This document shows positions 34,638 to 47,785 of a stretch of 64,000 nucleotides of DNA, piece after piece. The number at the start of each line of letters is the position of its first letter. Position 1 is the first letter of the stretch. This stretch comes from Coffea arabica (Eukaryota; Streptophyta; Magnoliopsida; Gentianales; Rubiaceae): the NCBI RefSeq assembly GCF_036785885.1, contig NC_092315.1:19880026-19944025 (forward strand), in the 5' to 3' direction. The notes below the pieces were generated by a model. That model ran no database searches. It was given only the letters and a program-made list of their open reading frames with translations, and was not told where the DNA came from. The position numbers and the translations under genes were made by a program.

Positions 34638-37147
34638 CCACATTTGCGTCACTTCCCTCCCTCTCCCTCTTCAGAACCCCTTCTCCTAGATACTTCCTCT
34701 ATTCTCTCCTACCTTTTTCCTCACCTTCTTAACCCAATTTTCTCTACAACCTTTTCCCATTTCCCCAAATCCTACCTTCTCGTTACTTTACCTTACTCCC
34801 CAATTACCCTATCTCTTACCCAACTTTGTAGCCCGCTTGTCTCTTATCCTACTATTGTTTCCATCTATTTATAGTTGTAAATGGTCTATTTACTTGTCTC
34901 GTTCATCAATAAATGAATTGCGTATCTAATTTAATTGGAAGTGCAGGCCTAGTTGCAGGTTAGGGGCTCAAATCTCTGCACTTGTAGAAAAATTCAAAAG
35001 GTGTGCAGTAGTGCATTGTTTTGATCTAGAGGTGGGATCTTGTTCCTCTAACCACCCCATTAGCTACTTTTGGACTTTTACCTATTATAGGTTAGAGTAG
35101 AAGTAGAAGTAAGAGTTGCTAATTGACAAAAAAAGAGAATATAATTTAATTGAATTCAAACGGGTGACCCAATTAAATCCATTAATTTTAGTGGGTATTA
35201 AATTGACAGATTTGGATAACTTATTTTGACCTAATTAAATTAGACGTAAATCCAATCTCAATTATTAGTGGTAAATCTAATTCACTCCAATAATTACATT
35301 CTAATATTTACAAAATTTTATCATTTTTCCTCTTCTTTAATTTTTATTCTTTATTTTTAAATTTTATCCTACTTCCTTCCTTCCTTTCGTAAAAGTCTAA
35401 TAAATTTCATGAGTGTTAGTTGATTTTTTGTAGTAATACCTAAATTATTTTGAGATTCTTGTAGAGTGGCAAAATTTGAAACTCACTATGATCACCATTT
35501 GAGGTTCCTCTCTGCAAATTTTTATTTTTTTTCTCTTTCTTGGGGTAAAAATTGATTTACTAACTTGATATGCTGCTATTTCTTTATTACAATAATATAT
35601 TATTTTGTTTCTAAACAAAATGTGGAAGAAAAAAAATAAAATTTAGTAGTGGGCCATGAATAGATAATTGGATAACCCAAACGCATCTAAAACTATATTC
35701 ATTGATGACTCATCTATTTTGAACCATTAACTAAGTAGGTATATATATAGGTTAATCCAATAATAACTTGTCCAATATAAAAAAATATATATATAACTTG
35801 TCCAAACTCACATGAATCATCCAATTTGGTAGCTCTTCCCCAAGCTCAATCCCTCCTAACCCTATAGTCCTATAGTTCCACTCCTTTCACTATTTAGAAT
35901 TTGTTACCTCACTTTTTAAATGTTTTTGGGCACATAAAATGGTAGAATTATCTTTCCACTCCTTTCACGACCTAGGGATTTGTTGCCTCATTTTTAATTA
36001 GTTTTTGTCAAATAAAAAGGTAGAATTGCAATCATCGAGAAAAAGTAAGAAGTCCAACATACAAAAATATGAAACTTAGAAAAAGCAAACCTATTAAAGT
36101 GCCCTAAGCTCATTGAATACAAAAAAATAATAATAAAGTTTAAGTCCACAAGAAATTTGATTTAGTGATTATAAGGTAAATCATTAAAAAATAGGAATAA
36201 TCAAATATATCATTAGAAGACTTTGACAAATGATTATTCTACCTAGAAGGAAAGTGATAAAGATATAATTGGGTGAACGATTAAAAATAGGACTAATCAC
36301 ATTATCCTTGAGAATCTTGCTAGACAAATCAATCTTCTTTGATGAAGGAGTAAAAAAGGATAAAGTGATAGAAGTACTAGCATTCTCATCCATGCAGGTT
36401 ATATCTTCAAGAAAATAATAAAAATTTATATGATAAGCAAAAGATAAAAAGTTCAAGAGAGTGTCAATGTAATACTAATTTATATTGAAATGTATTATTA
36501 TAAACAAAGCATAGAAAAAATTGGATAAAGTATGTTACTTTGCATATGCTATATGCTTTGTTTTGTTATTTCTATAAAGAAAAATTACAAGCTACTTGTT
36601 AAGAACAAAAAAGAAAATAAAAAAATGCAAAAAAATTACCATGAGTGGATAAGATGAATCTTATTGTTTTATTATTATGGATAATTTCAAGTGTGTGTGT
36701 ACATGGTAAATATTTGGTGTCAACCTGCGGTTTGACCCAACTCGACCCACTTTTAGTCGTATCATTAATAGGTTAACCCAATAATGGCCCACTTGAATTC
36801 AGGTCGTGTTAATACTTGTTAAGTCTGGGTCGTATTCAAGTTGTAATATCATGTCTTGCCAAAAATTGCCACTCCTGCCACCACCTTCCTACTTTTTACT
36901 ATTCATTCCCAACTATCTTTACGTATCCCTGTAGCCCCCCAATACAAATCACCCTTACTCCAAATGCCACGATACCCCCTCTTTCCTTACTCTCCCTTCC
37001 ATGTCATCGTTCATGACTCATTTTGCCACTTGCCTATTTTCAAATTATCCTTTCCAAACTAATTTTCATAATATCAATATGTCTTTAGTTTAAATTAAAA
37101 ACTTTAAGTAGTTACAAAATTTCCTTTTCAATTTCTTTAGTCATTTC
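34638..37147. other. AT-rich intergenic DNA
   Basis: No gene is visible. A pyrimidine-rich stretch follows the target site (34638-34870). Near 36720-36845 are GACCC and GGGTC words of the kind seen in degraded hAT-like repeats. Confidence 0.5.
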
Positions 37148-39735
37148 ATGTTTCTTTTGTATGCTTGAACAAAATTTAATAATTTTAATAGTATGATTAA
37201 GGTCTGGTTATATATTTAGATCTAGGTTTGGCCCTAGATTTAGACCTATTTTTTATTTTTTGTGCATGATGACTCTAATAATTGAAGCATCCGATAAGCA
37301 CATTTCATTTTTTATTGCGGGTATGATTTGTAAATTTTAGTTAGGATTTCCATACAAAAAGGTTGAAGTTTTTGTTCTTTTCTTTTTGTATTTGTTAGTG
37401 AATTTTGCTAATTTGCTGAATCATTCAATTTTTATGCTTTAGAATACTAGTTTTTCAGCCTTGACGCCATGTGTCGGTAGCTAAGACTCGTTATTTTGCT
37501 GTTATGTTTGTGTGTGTTTTTTTTCTTTGTTAGATATAGTACTCATGTGTGTGAGTATGAGTTTTTCCTAATTGCACAGATAAACATGACCTTGAAATCA
37601 GGTTATCTAACATTCTTAAGGTAGCATTAATCAGTAAGTAATGCCTAAAATTAGGTAGAACTAAAAGGTATGGTTTTCTAACATTCTTAATGTAGCATTA
37701 ATCAGTAAGTAATGCCTAAAAGGTAGAACTAAAAGGCATAGCCTTGCTTATATTCACGTTACTTCTCTAAGATAAGCAATTTGACAATTTTCATTTTTTT
37801 TTGACAATTTCTGTTTGCTAGTACTTCGCATTTAACAGTTGATAGAAGAAAGACAATTATAAAATGGGTTTATCATTTTCTTTTGTTTGCTAGACTTGAA
37901 TCAGCATTCAAACATATTTAAAAATATTTTCAAACCAACATAAAGTTGAATTAATCTTTTTTGTATATTCAATGGCTTTTTATTTTACATTAATAGGTCT
38001 GGGTAAAAATATTATGTTTCTTTTGTATGCTTGAACAAAATTTAACAATTTTAATAGTATGAGTAAGGTCTGGTTATATATTTAGATCTAGGTTTGGCCC
38101 TAGATTTAGACCTATTTTTTATTTTTTGTGCATGATGACTCTAATAATTGAAGCATCCGATAAGCACATTTCATTTTTTATTGCGGGTATGATTTGTAAA
38201 TTTTAGTTAGGATTTCCATACAAAAAGGTTGAAGTTTTTGTTCTTTTCTTTTTGTATTTGTTAGTGAATTTTGCTAATTTGCTGAATCATTCAATTTTTA
38301 TGCTTTAGACTACTAGTTTTTCAGCCTTGACGCCATGTGTCGGTAGCTGAGACTCGTTATTTTGCTGTTATGTTTGTGTGTGTTTTTTTTCTTTGTTAGA
38401 TATAGTACTCATGGGTGTGAGTATGTGTTTTTCCTAATTGCACAGATAAACATGACCTTGAAATCAGGTTATCTAACATTCTTAAGGTAGCATTAATCAG
38501 TAAGTAATGCCTAAAATTAGGTAGAACTAAAAGGTATGGTTATCTAACATTCTTAATGTAGCATTAATCAGTAAGTAATGCCTAAAAGGTAGAACTAAAA
38601 GGCATAGCCTTGCTTATATTCACGTTACTTCTCTAAGATAAGCAATTTAACAATTTCCATTTTTTTTTTGACAATTTCTGTTTGCTAGTACTTCGCATTT
38701 AACAGTTGATAGAAGAAAGACAATTATAAAATGGGTTTATCATTTTCTTTTGTTTGCTAGACTTGAATCAGCATTCAAACATATTTAAAAATATTTTCAA
38801 ACCAACATAAAGTTGAATTAATCTTTTTTGTATATTCAATGGCTTTTTATTTTACATTAATAGGTCTGGGTAAAAATATTATGTTTCTTTTGTATGCTTG
38901 AACAAAATTTAACAATTTTAATAGTATGAGTAAGGTCTGGTTATATATTTAGATCTAGGTTTGGCCCTAGATTTAGACCTATTTTTTATTTTTTGTGCAT
39001 GATGACTCTAATAATTGAAGCATCCGATAAGCACATTTCATTTTTTATTGCGGGTATGATTTGTAAATTTTAGTTAGGATTTCCATACAAAAAGGTTGAA
39101 GTTTTTGTTCTTTTCTTTTTGTATTTGTTAGTGAATTTTGCTAATTTGCTGAATCATTCAATTTTTATGCTTTAGAATACTAGTTTTTCAACCTTGATGC
39201 CATGTGTCGGTAGCTGAGACTCGTTATTTTGCTGTTATGTTTGTGTGTGTTTTTTTCTTTGTTAGATATAGTAGTCATGTGTGTGAGTATGTGTTTTTCC
39301 TAATTGCACAGATAAACATGACCTTGAAATCAGGTTATCTAACATTCTTAAGGTAGCATTAATCAGTAAGTAATGCCTAAAATTAGGTAGAACTGAAAGG
39401 TATGGTTATCTAACATTCTTAATGTAGCATTAATCAGTAAGTAATGCCTAAAAGGTAGAACTAAAAGGCATAGTCTTGCTTATAGTCACGTTACTTCTCT
39501 AAGATAAGCAATTTGACAATTTCCTTTTTTTTTTGACAATTTCTGTTTGCTAGTACTTCGCATTTAACAGTTGATAGAAGAAAGACAATTATAAAATGGG
39601 TTTATCATTTTATTTTGTTTGCTAGACTTGAATGAGCATTCAAACATATTTAAAAATATTTTCAAACCAACATAAAGTTGAATTAATCTTTTTTGTATAT
39701 TCAATGGCTTTTTATTTTACATTAATAGGTCTGGA
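37148..39735 (+). repeat. three tandem copies of an 867-bp unit
   Basis: Units start with ATGTTTCTTTTGTATGC at 37148, 38014 and 38881, so the periods are 866 and 867 bp. The third ends near 39735. They are almost identical, differing at scattered bases and in T-run length. Each unit contains a nested duplication of about 75 bp (ctaacattcttaa...agtaatgcc twice). I see no coding sequence. Confidence 0.95.
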
Positions 39736-39889
39736 TGCATGACACATAATTTTTATTCAACTCTAGCCCCATCATGACTTCGGTTTATATATATTACCAT
39801 TTCTCCTAATCAAGATTTCATATTGGAACCTATTCTTTTTTGTTGCAATGCAAATGATTGTTTGATCAGTAGATTAAAAGTGTTCATGT

Positions 39890-40163
39890 ATGGAGGGAGC
39901 AACAATAGTTTCTTTGGACAGGACATCATCTATTGAAAATAAGCCTCGAGCTCTCAATATTGACCAACATCAACTTGCAAGAGTAAATATACATATTTGT
40001 TATTTTTCTTTCTTTCTTCCCTTTTTTTGGTGGTCTATCTCTTTGTTTTTTTTTTGGGAGATTTTGATGATTTTGGTTATGATAATTTGTATAGGAGGTA
40101 GCACTTTATGTGGTGAGTATGAGGAGTATGGAAGAATCTCTTTGAATTTTCACTAAGATAATG
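39890..40163 (+). pseudogene. possible two-exon gene fragment of unknown family
   Basis: An ATG frame at 39890 reads MEGATIVSLDRTSSIENK and on to HQLAR, followed by a donor-like GTAAATA. After about 110 bp an acceptor-like TTGTATAG precedes EVALYVVSMRSMEESL, then a TGA and IFTK. The join keeps the frame, and the amino-acid pattern looks protein-like. I cannot name the family. The stop, short length and lack of further exons point to a relic or a chance reading. Confidence 0.3.
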
Positions 40164-40937
40164 ACTTAGATATATAACAATATCTAACAATTTCTTGAGC
40201 TTAAAATTTTTCTTTTCTATTTTCTAGGTTCTTTGGATTTATAATTCTTACTTATTTGATGATTCTTTCTGTTACTTGGTTGATGAATTTTTTTTTTTTT
40301 TTGGCAATCTGTATCATAAGCTGCCTGGTTGTTTTTTGAGTTAGAATGGTTAGAGGGTACTTCCGTTTTGCCAAAAAATAAAAAGATATAAAGGGATCTC
40401 CATGTAAACATTGTTTTTGGCAAAAGGATAAACTTTCTTCATAAAAAAATATGCAATTTAAGAAGATTATAGTTTTTGAACATTTACAGTAGGCCCAACT
40501 TTTTTCTTCTGAGCATGAAAACATGATTTAATAAATACATATTTTCTAACCTTAAACACGAGTTTGTTACCCCATTTGTAGAATAGCTCCACTAGTTATT
40601 TCTTAGCATTTTATTCTAACCTATCCTTGAACACAAGTCGATTTGGAATTCACCATTTAAAGATTCCAACTATCTTGATTTTGAATACCACTTTTATTAA
40701 AAAAAAAAGTGGAAAATTTTTTTTGCTCTTTTATTCACCATTTTGCTCTTTTATATTTGTTAAGTGGAGAAAATGTAGAAAATTTTTTTGGTAGCTGGCA
40801 ATAAGAGAAAGAATTATACATATGTGGGTGTGTGTGTATGTCTCTATATATATGGTTTAATAAAGATTAGACAATATACCTTAGCAGCTCTCATGAGATG
40901 ATCTACTCTGTGGCTAATTAAAGACATCACAAAAAAT
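40164..40937. other. AT-rich intergenic DNA
   Basis: Poly-T and poly-A runs are common, for example near 40290 and 40700. I see no feature. Confidence 0.5.
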
Positions 40938-40947
40938 ATATAAATAT

Positions 40948-41397
40948 GGGTAAAATACCAAAAAACTTCTTGTGGTTTGCTAAATATTTAATTTAAATCC
41001 CTTTAGTTTGAAAATCTACACTGTAATTCCCTGTGATTTCAACTAAATTGAAAATTGGATAGAAATAATTCAATCTAACGGTTATACGTGAAAAATCAAT
41101 ATTGTTTCTATATAAATGAACTCGCTATGATTTGACGAATATTCAATTTAACTCATCTAGTTTGAAAAACTACACTATACCTCTCTACGATTTCAACTAA
41201 ATTGAAAATTGAATGGAAAGCATTTCACGTATAGTAGGAGTAATATAGACATTTCACATATAACCATTAGATTGGATGTTTTCTATTCAATTTTTAATTT
41301 AGTCAAAATCACAGGGAGTTATAGTGTAGGTTTATAAACTAGAGAAAGTTAAATTGAACATATATCAAATCATAGGGAGTTTTTTGGTATTTTACCC
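40948..41397. mobile_element. 450-bp Mutator-like MITE
   Basis: The inverted ends are GGGTAAAATACCAAAAAACT at the left and its complement at the right (one mismatch). The 10-bp direct repeat ATATAAATAT flanks it (40938-40947, 41398-41407). A 9-11-bp duplication fits Mutator-like elements. The interior has repeated phrases and no coding sequence. Confidence 0.85.
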
Positions 41398-41407
41398 ATA
41401 TAAATAT

Positions 41408-42276
41408 TGAAAAAGCAATCACAACAAACAATGGAAGGGAGGACAATTTTCAGAGAAGATAATTAATTAGTCTCCAAAATATAAGGGCTTTTAGGTCGAT
41501 ATATCTTGTTGCGACATCTGCAGAAGAGTAGAGCATAAACCCCTTAAGTTTTTGCTCCATGACTGAGCAACTAATTAAAAGTTCCAAGCCATAAGCTACC
41601 ACTTGCAAACCCTTACAGCAAAACATCATCTGAAAAATTGGTCATCTTGTTAAATTTAACCACGAAAGAAAAATTGGTCATCTGAAACGTCATCTTGTTA
41701 ATACTTTCCATGGAAACTTAATAAGCATTCTGCATATTTCATGACTTTTTAACCATCATTCTGAGATTAATCTACAATACATGATATACATCCAATCATT
41801 TAGTGCACGTACACAAAGAAAGCAATCAATTACCTGTACTTGAACCGTTTGGGTTTTACTAAATTTAACGTTCATTAGCTTACAAAGGAGATTGATCAAA
41901 TCCAATCCTAATTAATTAAATTGGTCAATTTTCTTGTTGTAATCAAGCACATCACATATTGGTGTAGAAAACTCATGGGTCAGGATCCAACACATATTTA
42001 TTTAACAGTTCAATATATTTTTGTAAATGCAGGCCATATATAACTCATAACTTACAACATGCCACATGCCAAAATGCATTCAATTAATAATTATGATTCC
42101 CAGTAATAATGAACTAAAGCATAGTGGCTTGCCAATAACTATTAAAGAGAAAAAAAAAAGAATCTCAAAAGTATAAATTCACAAAAACAGAAGAAGTATA
42201 AAACGCTCAGGTCAAGTATGAAAGAAGAGAATATAGTGTCTACTGGAACTTGAAACCTGAGCTCAATAGATTTCAT
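41408..42276. other. AT-rich intergenic DNA
   Basis: No ORF or repeat structure stands out. Confidence 0.5.
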
Positions 42277-42284
42277 GCTAAAAT

Positions 42285-44101
42285 TAGGGATGGCAATTGG
42301 GGCGGGCACCGGCCTCACGGGGGGGTTAATGGGGTGGGGTTGGGGCTAGGTGGGGAGGGGGGGGAAGGAATTTTTCCCCCATTTCTATTATATCTATATA
42401 TAATATTTAATTTAATTAGTTACAAACTTATAATAATGATTTTATTAGTTATATGTATTATATAATGGATATTATTATATGTAATAAAATTGATATTATC
42501 AATTATACTAATAATTATATATGTCTATTAATAAAATTATTAATTAGTTATACTAAATTTACTAATACATTTATACAAAATTCCTAATTACACGTAACAC
42601 AATAACATTTTTTCTTTAAAAAAATACAATAATGACTTAGTAATTGTATTTGTGTCAAAAGGGAAAAGTTGACAACTTTAGTTGTATTTGTTTCATCATG
42701 TTGGATTGTATTCAAATAACTTTTGTTTGATTGTTTTTAGGGTTAATATCAGAAACCTCCCTTGAGGTTTCTTCTAATCACACCTAGCACCCCTCATGTT
42801 TTCGAAATCACACTTAGCACCCCTGTAATGACAACTTTGGTATCATTGTCAACCCCTCATTATTTTTGTTCCACATTTACCCTCCTTGTGAACTCTATTT
42901 ATGTAGAGTTAATTTCGGAAACCTCCCTTGAGGTTTTCCTTAAATTATGTAAAACTATTCTGTAATTATGTAATATTTTTTGTACAAAGTGTAACTCTAA
43001 TTGAACTATTTGTAAAACTTATCAACACAAATACAATTATTACATATTGGACCCATCTGTACACTAACAACTTATCACACTTCTATTGTAACGATGTACA
43101 AAAAGTTTATATAAAATTACAAAATGTTCAAAAAATGTTACATGATTTAGGGATGGTTGATCTAACAACTGCTTCTATCTCACTCCCTAATATTAAATAG
43201 CCATGGAGTTTCCAGTGATGTTGACTTTTGGCAATGGACATAGTGTTATTGCCAAAATTGCAATTCCTAAGTGAATAATAACATAATCTAAAAGTAGTTT
43301 AAAGATGATGGGAATTCATGAGTATATAGCATTAGCAAGCCATTTCTACTTGACAATAGGGTATCGCAATATTAATAACTTACAAACTCCATTCGACTAG
43401 GATGCACAAAAAGCTATTTATACTACCTCATTTTCACAAAAATGGAAGAGCAAGTTTATTTACAACTACAACCACATATTGAAACTATTGCTGCCATTAT
43501 GAGAATCCATAGTCACATTTTTTTTAATCTCCGTTCAGATCAATGTAACATTTTTTAAACAATGTGTAACTCTATGTGAATTATTTATAAAACTTAATAA
43601 CAGAAACGCAATCTATTATAAATATGTACAAGAAGTTTACATAAAATTACAAAATGTTCAAAACATGTTACACTGTTCAAGGACGATTTTATAGTGTTAC
43701 CAAAGTTGGAGGGATGTGAGTTACATAAATAGAGTTCACAAGGAGGGTAAAAGTGGAACAAAAATAATAAAGGGTTGACAATGATACCAAAGTTATCATT
43801 CCAGGGGTGCTAAGTGTGATTTCGAAACATGAGGGGTGCTAGGTGTAATTAGAAGAAACCTCAAGGGAGGTTTCTGATATTAACCCTTGTTTTTATGAGT
43901 TTCAATTATGAAATTATAATGGATAATAACTTGATGTTGTGTTGATATTTTAGTACTTGATTATTTGCTAAAATTTGACTATAATAAAATTATCTAAGAA
44001 ATTTTCATTAGCCTCGTAGGCGCCCCGCTGGGGAAGCGGGGCGGGGCAGGGGAGTTAGTAGGCAGTGAGACAGGGGTCTGCCCCGCCCCGTTGCCATCAT
44101 A
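42285..44101. mobile_element. non-autonomous hAT-like element with GC-rich ends
   Basis: The left end TAGGGATGGCAATTGGGGCG and the right end CCCCGCCCCGTTGCCATCAT form inverted repeats. Flanks GCTAAAAT (42277-42284) and GCCGAAAT (44102-44109) look like an 8-bp duplication with two changes. Strongly GC-rich ends surround an AT-rich body with no transposase. A Mutator-like element is nested inside. Confidence 0.8.
42740..43886. mobile_element. Mutator-like non-autonomous element nested in the hAT-like element
   Basis: Long inverted repeats (about 165 bp; 42740-42905 against 43722-43886) start GGGTTAATATCAGAAACCTC. The 9-bp duplication TTGTTTTTA flanks it exactly (42731-42739, 43887-43895). No transposase is encoded. 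A second partial copy of the terminal sequence occurs near 42907. Confidence 0.88.
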
Positions 44102-44109
44102 GCCGAAAT

Positions 44110-46675
44110 TTGAGCCTGATTCTAAATAGATGGAGGTTAATCTAGACAAGGCTTAATTGAAGTGCTATTTTTCCACCATTACATTGCTGTTTGTTTATTA
44201 AATCTAAATGTAATAAATTCTATTCATTCAAATTAAAGAACCCCTATCGTTTCAGCATACTTTTTATCAGGCACAAAGCAAAATAAAAATGGAACAACTG
44301 CTTAGAGTAAAACAAACAAAATCTCAAGCAGCCAGAAAGATTTAATTGATAAGTAACATCAAAATAGGGAATATGGTTTGTATCCTGAATGACATCACCG
44401 ATGATTTCCTATTGCTCAGGGGTTGTATCAATGCCTATTGGATTACGGGTATAGCACAACCATGAAGCTGCACAAATGATCCTTCCAGGGCTGCTTGGTA
44501 AAGTGGAGTAGAAATAGCATAGGACTGAAGTGTTTAGCAAGAAAAGGAAAGATATAAGCCAAATATATTGGATGCACTTTTTCTTTATCACTCGGAAACA
44601 AAAATGAGAAAGAACAGGGACCAAATGGTGGTTGTTAGAAGTCCACAAGTTTGGCGAAATGAGCTCTTTTGTATTTAAGGAAAAAGTGCAGCTAATCAAT
44701 AAGGAGAAGGAAGCAAAAAGGTCTGAAACTTTATATATGCTAAGCGCTGTGATTCTGCCAACTATATCACAAGGATACAATGCAATAATCTGAACTGCTT
44801 TTTCAATCAACTTTTTACATTTTTTTTAAAGCTTAAAAGATCCAAAATCAGAAGCTAAAAAAGGCCTGCTTTTGGTATTCTGATTTTGAGCTTTTCTAAA
44901 ATCAACTTTTCAAAATACGAATATCAAATTAGAACATGCCCAAGCCCAATCATTAGTATTCTTGAAAATTAAAAGCCTAAGACAGTTCCTAGAGGGAAAA
45001 GGACAGAAACCGGCAAACAATGAAGAATATGACGAACTCAGTCCTAAGGAAATGAAAAGCAAAGGAACTATAAGAAGAATACAAGCACTGAACAATGACC
45101 TCCAGAAATAGTGGCCTACTCGTTTAAAGCACTGGGATGGAAAATTGTTTTATTGGAAACAAAACCTACACATTCATCTTGATGGATGCTACAAACATAC
45201 TTTTACGTGTTTCTGTTTCCTCCAGGATTATGGAAAGTAGCTTTTATGTTACAACTCAAGTAATCTCCAAGCAAAAGGGGCAATTAGGCGTTTAACTATA
45301 ACCCATCTGCATCCACTACTACCTCTGCTGAACAGAAGCTTGCCCTCTGATTCAGAAAAAAATCCAATTGCTTGTCTAATGACAGATCAACAAATTTAAC
45401 ACCAATAGTTTATTATGAACCTCGCACACAAAATCTCATTACAAATGAACAGATTTAACAGTAGGTAATCTACAAGTGGCAAGAAAACAGCAGTGCAGCA
45501 GACAAAATAAGATCAAGGCAGAAGTAGAGTAAGGAGTTCACCTTACAAAAGCACCAGGCCTAAGGTTTCATGAATTCTTATTACAATCATAATTGAACAG
45601 AAACGAGTACCCTCAATTACTTATGTTAAATATAGATCTTAATTATGAACAGGAAAACATGAAGAGCTGAACAAGAAAATCACTTCACAAATCACCGAAA
45701 CTAAGCGTTCATCAATATCTATCACAATCATAACTAACCACAAACCACTAAGCTCTTTAACTATATAACAAGAAAAATGCAGCCCTTAATTCTAAAAGAA
45801 ATGCATCAACACCAAAACAAGCAAACCACGTGAATGCAACCTTCAATTATGACCAGCAAATTGATAAATACAAAACAAACCGCTGGCCTCAGAATTGAAG
45901 CAAGAAACAAAAGATTCAAACTCTGTCTGACGCTAATCAATCAACCGCCTGTGGTCTCACAATTGAAGAAAGGAGAAAAAGAATTCATGCCCTACCTGAA
46001 CCTTATCAGTTATACTACCTGAATTTAATCAATGGTACATGTAAATTCATACATGGTAAGTAAACAGAAGCCACGTAAATCTTCAGCAGCTCTAACTGAC
46101 GTAAATCTTTAGAAGCTGAAATTCGCAAATAGCTTAGAAGCTCAAACTCGCATAAAGCTTTCTCGCCTACCAATCTGCTGAGAAAGTCATCTTCAAAGCA
46201 GCATTTGGCCATGCGGCTCCCACACACTGCTTGACACATCGCCCACTCACCACTGATCTTAATTTGTGAAGCGGTCTTAATTTCCATGCAATAAACTTCC
46301 CGAGCGGAGTTAATTTGATTTTTTTTTGTTGGTAAGAGGAGTTATTTTAATTTGATGGTCCTAATTTGAATGTAATATATTTCGCACAATCGGACAGTTG
46401 ACCACAAGCCAGCCTGATATCTATGAATTTTACTTGCAAAAGGAAGCACACACCTGAAGAAGGAAAGTAAACGCACACCAACTGCTCCAAAAAGTTTCTT
46501 GTCCAACTAACAATACCAAATGCGCTCAAAGTTGAAAATTACCGGATAACTGGTCCATTTTCACTGTAGCAACCGAACTCTCGCTTAGTATGGTAATGAT
46601 TATTATTTCTATGGGGAATATGAACTTGGATAATTAGTTTATGTTGGTCAAAGATTGTTATTTAGTCAACTTCTC
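44110..46675. other. unassigned DNA
   Basis: Moderately AT-rich. The longest open frames, minus strand 44409-44810 (133 codons) and 46015-46287 (90 codons), show no domain that I recognise. It may hold untranslated or intron sequence of a lost gene, but nothing can be supported. Confidence 0.4.
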
Positions 46676-46693
46676 TATCCCACTTTTATTATA

Positions 46694-47785
46694 GAGCAAA
46701 TTATCCGGTTGGCCATTAAACATTTGCAATCGTCGAGTTTTGGTCACTCAACTATTAAAAGTCTGGTTTTGGCCACTAAAGTGCATAAAAGCGAGACGCG
46801 ATGCCATTCTGTTAGATTTAGCCGTTAACTTCATCGATGTGTCTGTCCGTGCGATTTCCAATACAAAAGGCAGGGACAATTTAGGACCTGAGAGTAGCAT
46901 GAATGCTACTCTCCCAGCTAGTCCGCTCCCACTACCCCAGCTAGTCCGCTCCCACTACCACTACTTCCCTTCTTCCTCCACCCCCTCCTCCTACACAGAG
47001 TGGAGATCCGCCAGAGCCACCTACTACGCCGTCGCGGAACCGGGAGACCCGGTTGGTGGGGCTTGTGGTTATGGGGACCTGGAGAAAATGGGATACGGGA
47101 AAGCCACAGCTGCACTCAGTAAAGTCCTGTTTGAAAAGGGTCAGATCTGTGGAGCTTGCTTTCAAGTTAGGCGTGTTCAGGACATGAGATGGTGTATTCT
47201 TGGGACTTCCATTATTGTTACTGCGACTAACTTTTGTGCTCCGAATTATGGGTTTGAAGCTGATGGTGGAGGACATTGTAATTTCCCTAATGCACATTTT
47301 GTACTTCCCATTGAAGCTTTTGAGAAAATTGCCATTTGGAAAGCTTCCAATATACCCATTCAACATCGCAAGTATTGAGTTTGTGTGCTTATTCTTTAGC
47401 TGAATTCTCCTTTTCTTTCCTGTTGTTTTTTTTTTCTCTGAGCTAGAGTTACTCGTGTAATGGTATATTTGTAGCTGCATCTATTTTTTCAGGCCTATTC
47501 TGTAAACAATTTTTTTTTTAATTTTATAAATAGTTGGTAAAGTAATCTTTATTAGCTTTTTACAACAAGAAGAAGAAGGTCTATTTTCAACTTCCTAAAT
47601 TGACCCTGCTTTTTGTATTGGAAATCGTGCAAACAGACGCATCGATGAAGTTAACGGCTAAATCTAACAGAATGGCCTCGCGTCTCGCTTTTATATATTT
47701 GAGTGGCCAAAACCAGACTTTTAATAGTTGAGTGACCAAAACTCGACGATTGCAAAAGTTTAGTGGCCAATCGGATAATTTGCTC
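46694..47785. mobile_element. Pack-MULE carrying an expansin fragment
   Basis: 1092 bp with terminal inverted repeats of about 190 bp (46694-46887, 47592-47785) starting GAGCAAATTATCC. The exact 9-bp duplication TTTATTATA flanks it (46685-46693, 47786-47794). Both features are diagnostic of Mutator-like elements. Between the repeats lies part of a host expansin gene and no transposase, which defines a Pack-MULE. Confidence 0.92.
46900..47378 (+). pseudogene. alpha-expansin fragment captured by a Pack-MULE
   Basis: The frame, open from 46740 inside the inverted repeat, reads an alpha-expansin-like domain: EWRSARATYYAVAEPGDPVG, GACGYGDLEKMGYGKATAAL, QICGACFQVRRVQDMRWC, SIIVTATNFCAPNYG, HFVLPIEAFEKIAIWKASN. 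Expansins loosen cell walls. Here the N-terminal signal peptide is missing, a conserved cysteine after GACF is replaced (QVRR), and the frame stops at 47376 where GTATTGAG looks like an intron donor. The C-terminal carbohydrate-binding domain is absent. The copy resembles the EXPA13 type from memory. Capture of exon plus intron start implies a genomic DNA source. Confidence 0.88.

Noticed and set aside
34518..34874. 118-codon ORF as a gene
   Set aside because: It starts inside the gypsy-2 LTR and runs into pyrimidine-rich flank; composition explains it.
37148..39735. CRISPR-like array
   Set aside because: Three long 867-bp units with no short repeat and spacer pattern, in a plant genome.
44409..44810. 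Minus-strand 133-codon ORF
   Set aside because: No recognisable domain, no start context or neighbouring exons; left as unassigned.
46941..47480. Minus-strand 179-codon ORF
   Set aside because: It is the opposite-strand shadow of the expansin fragment.
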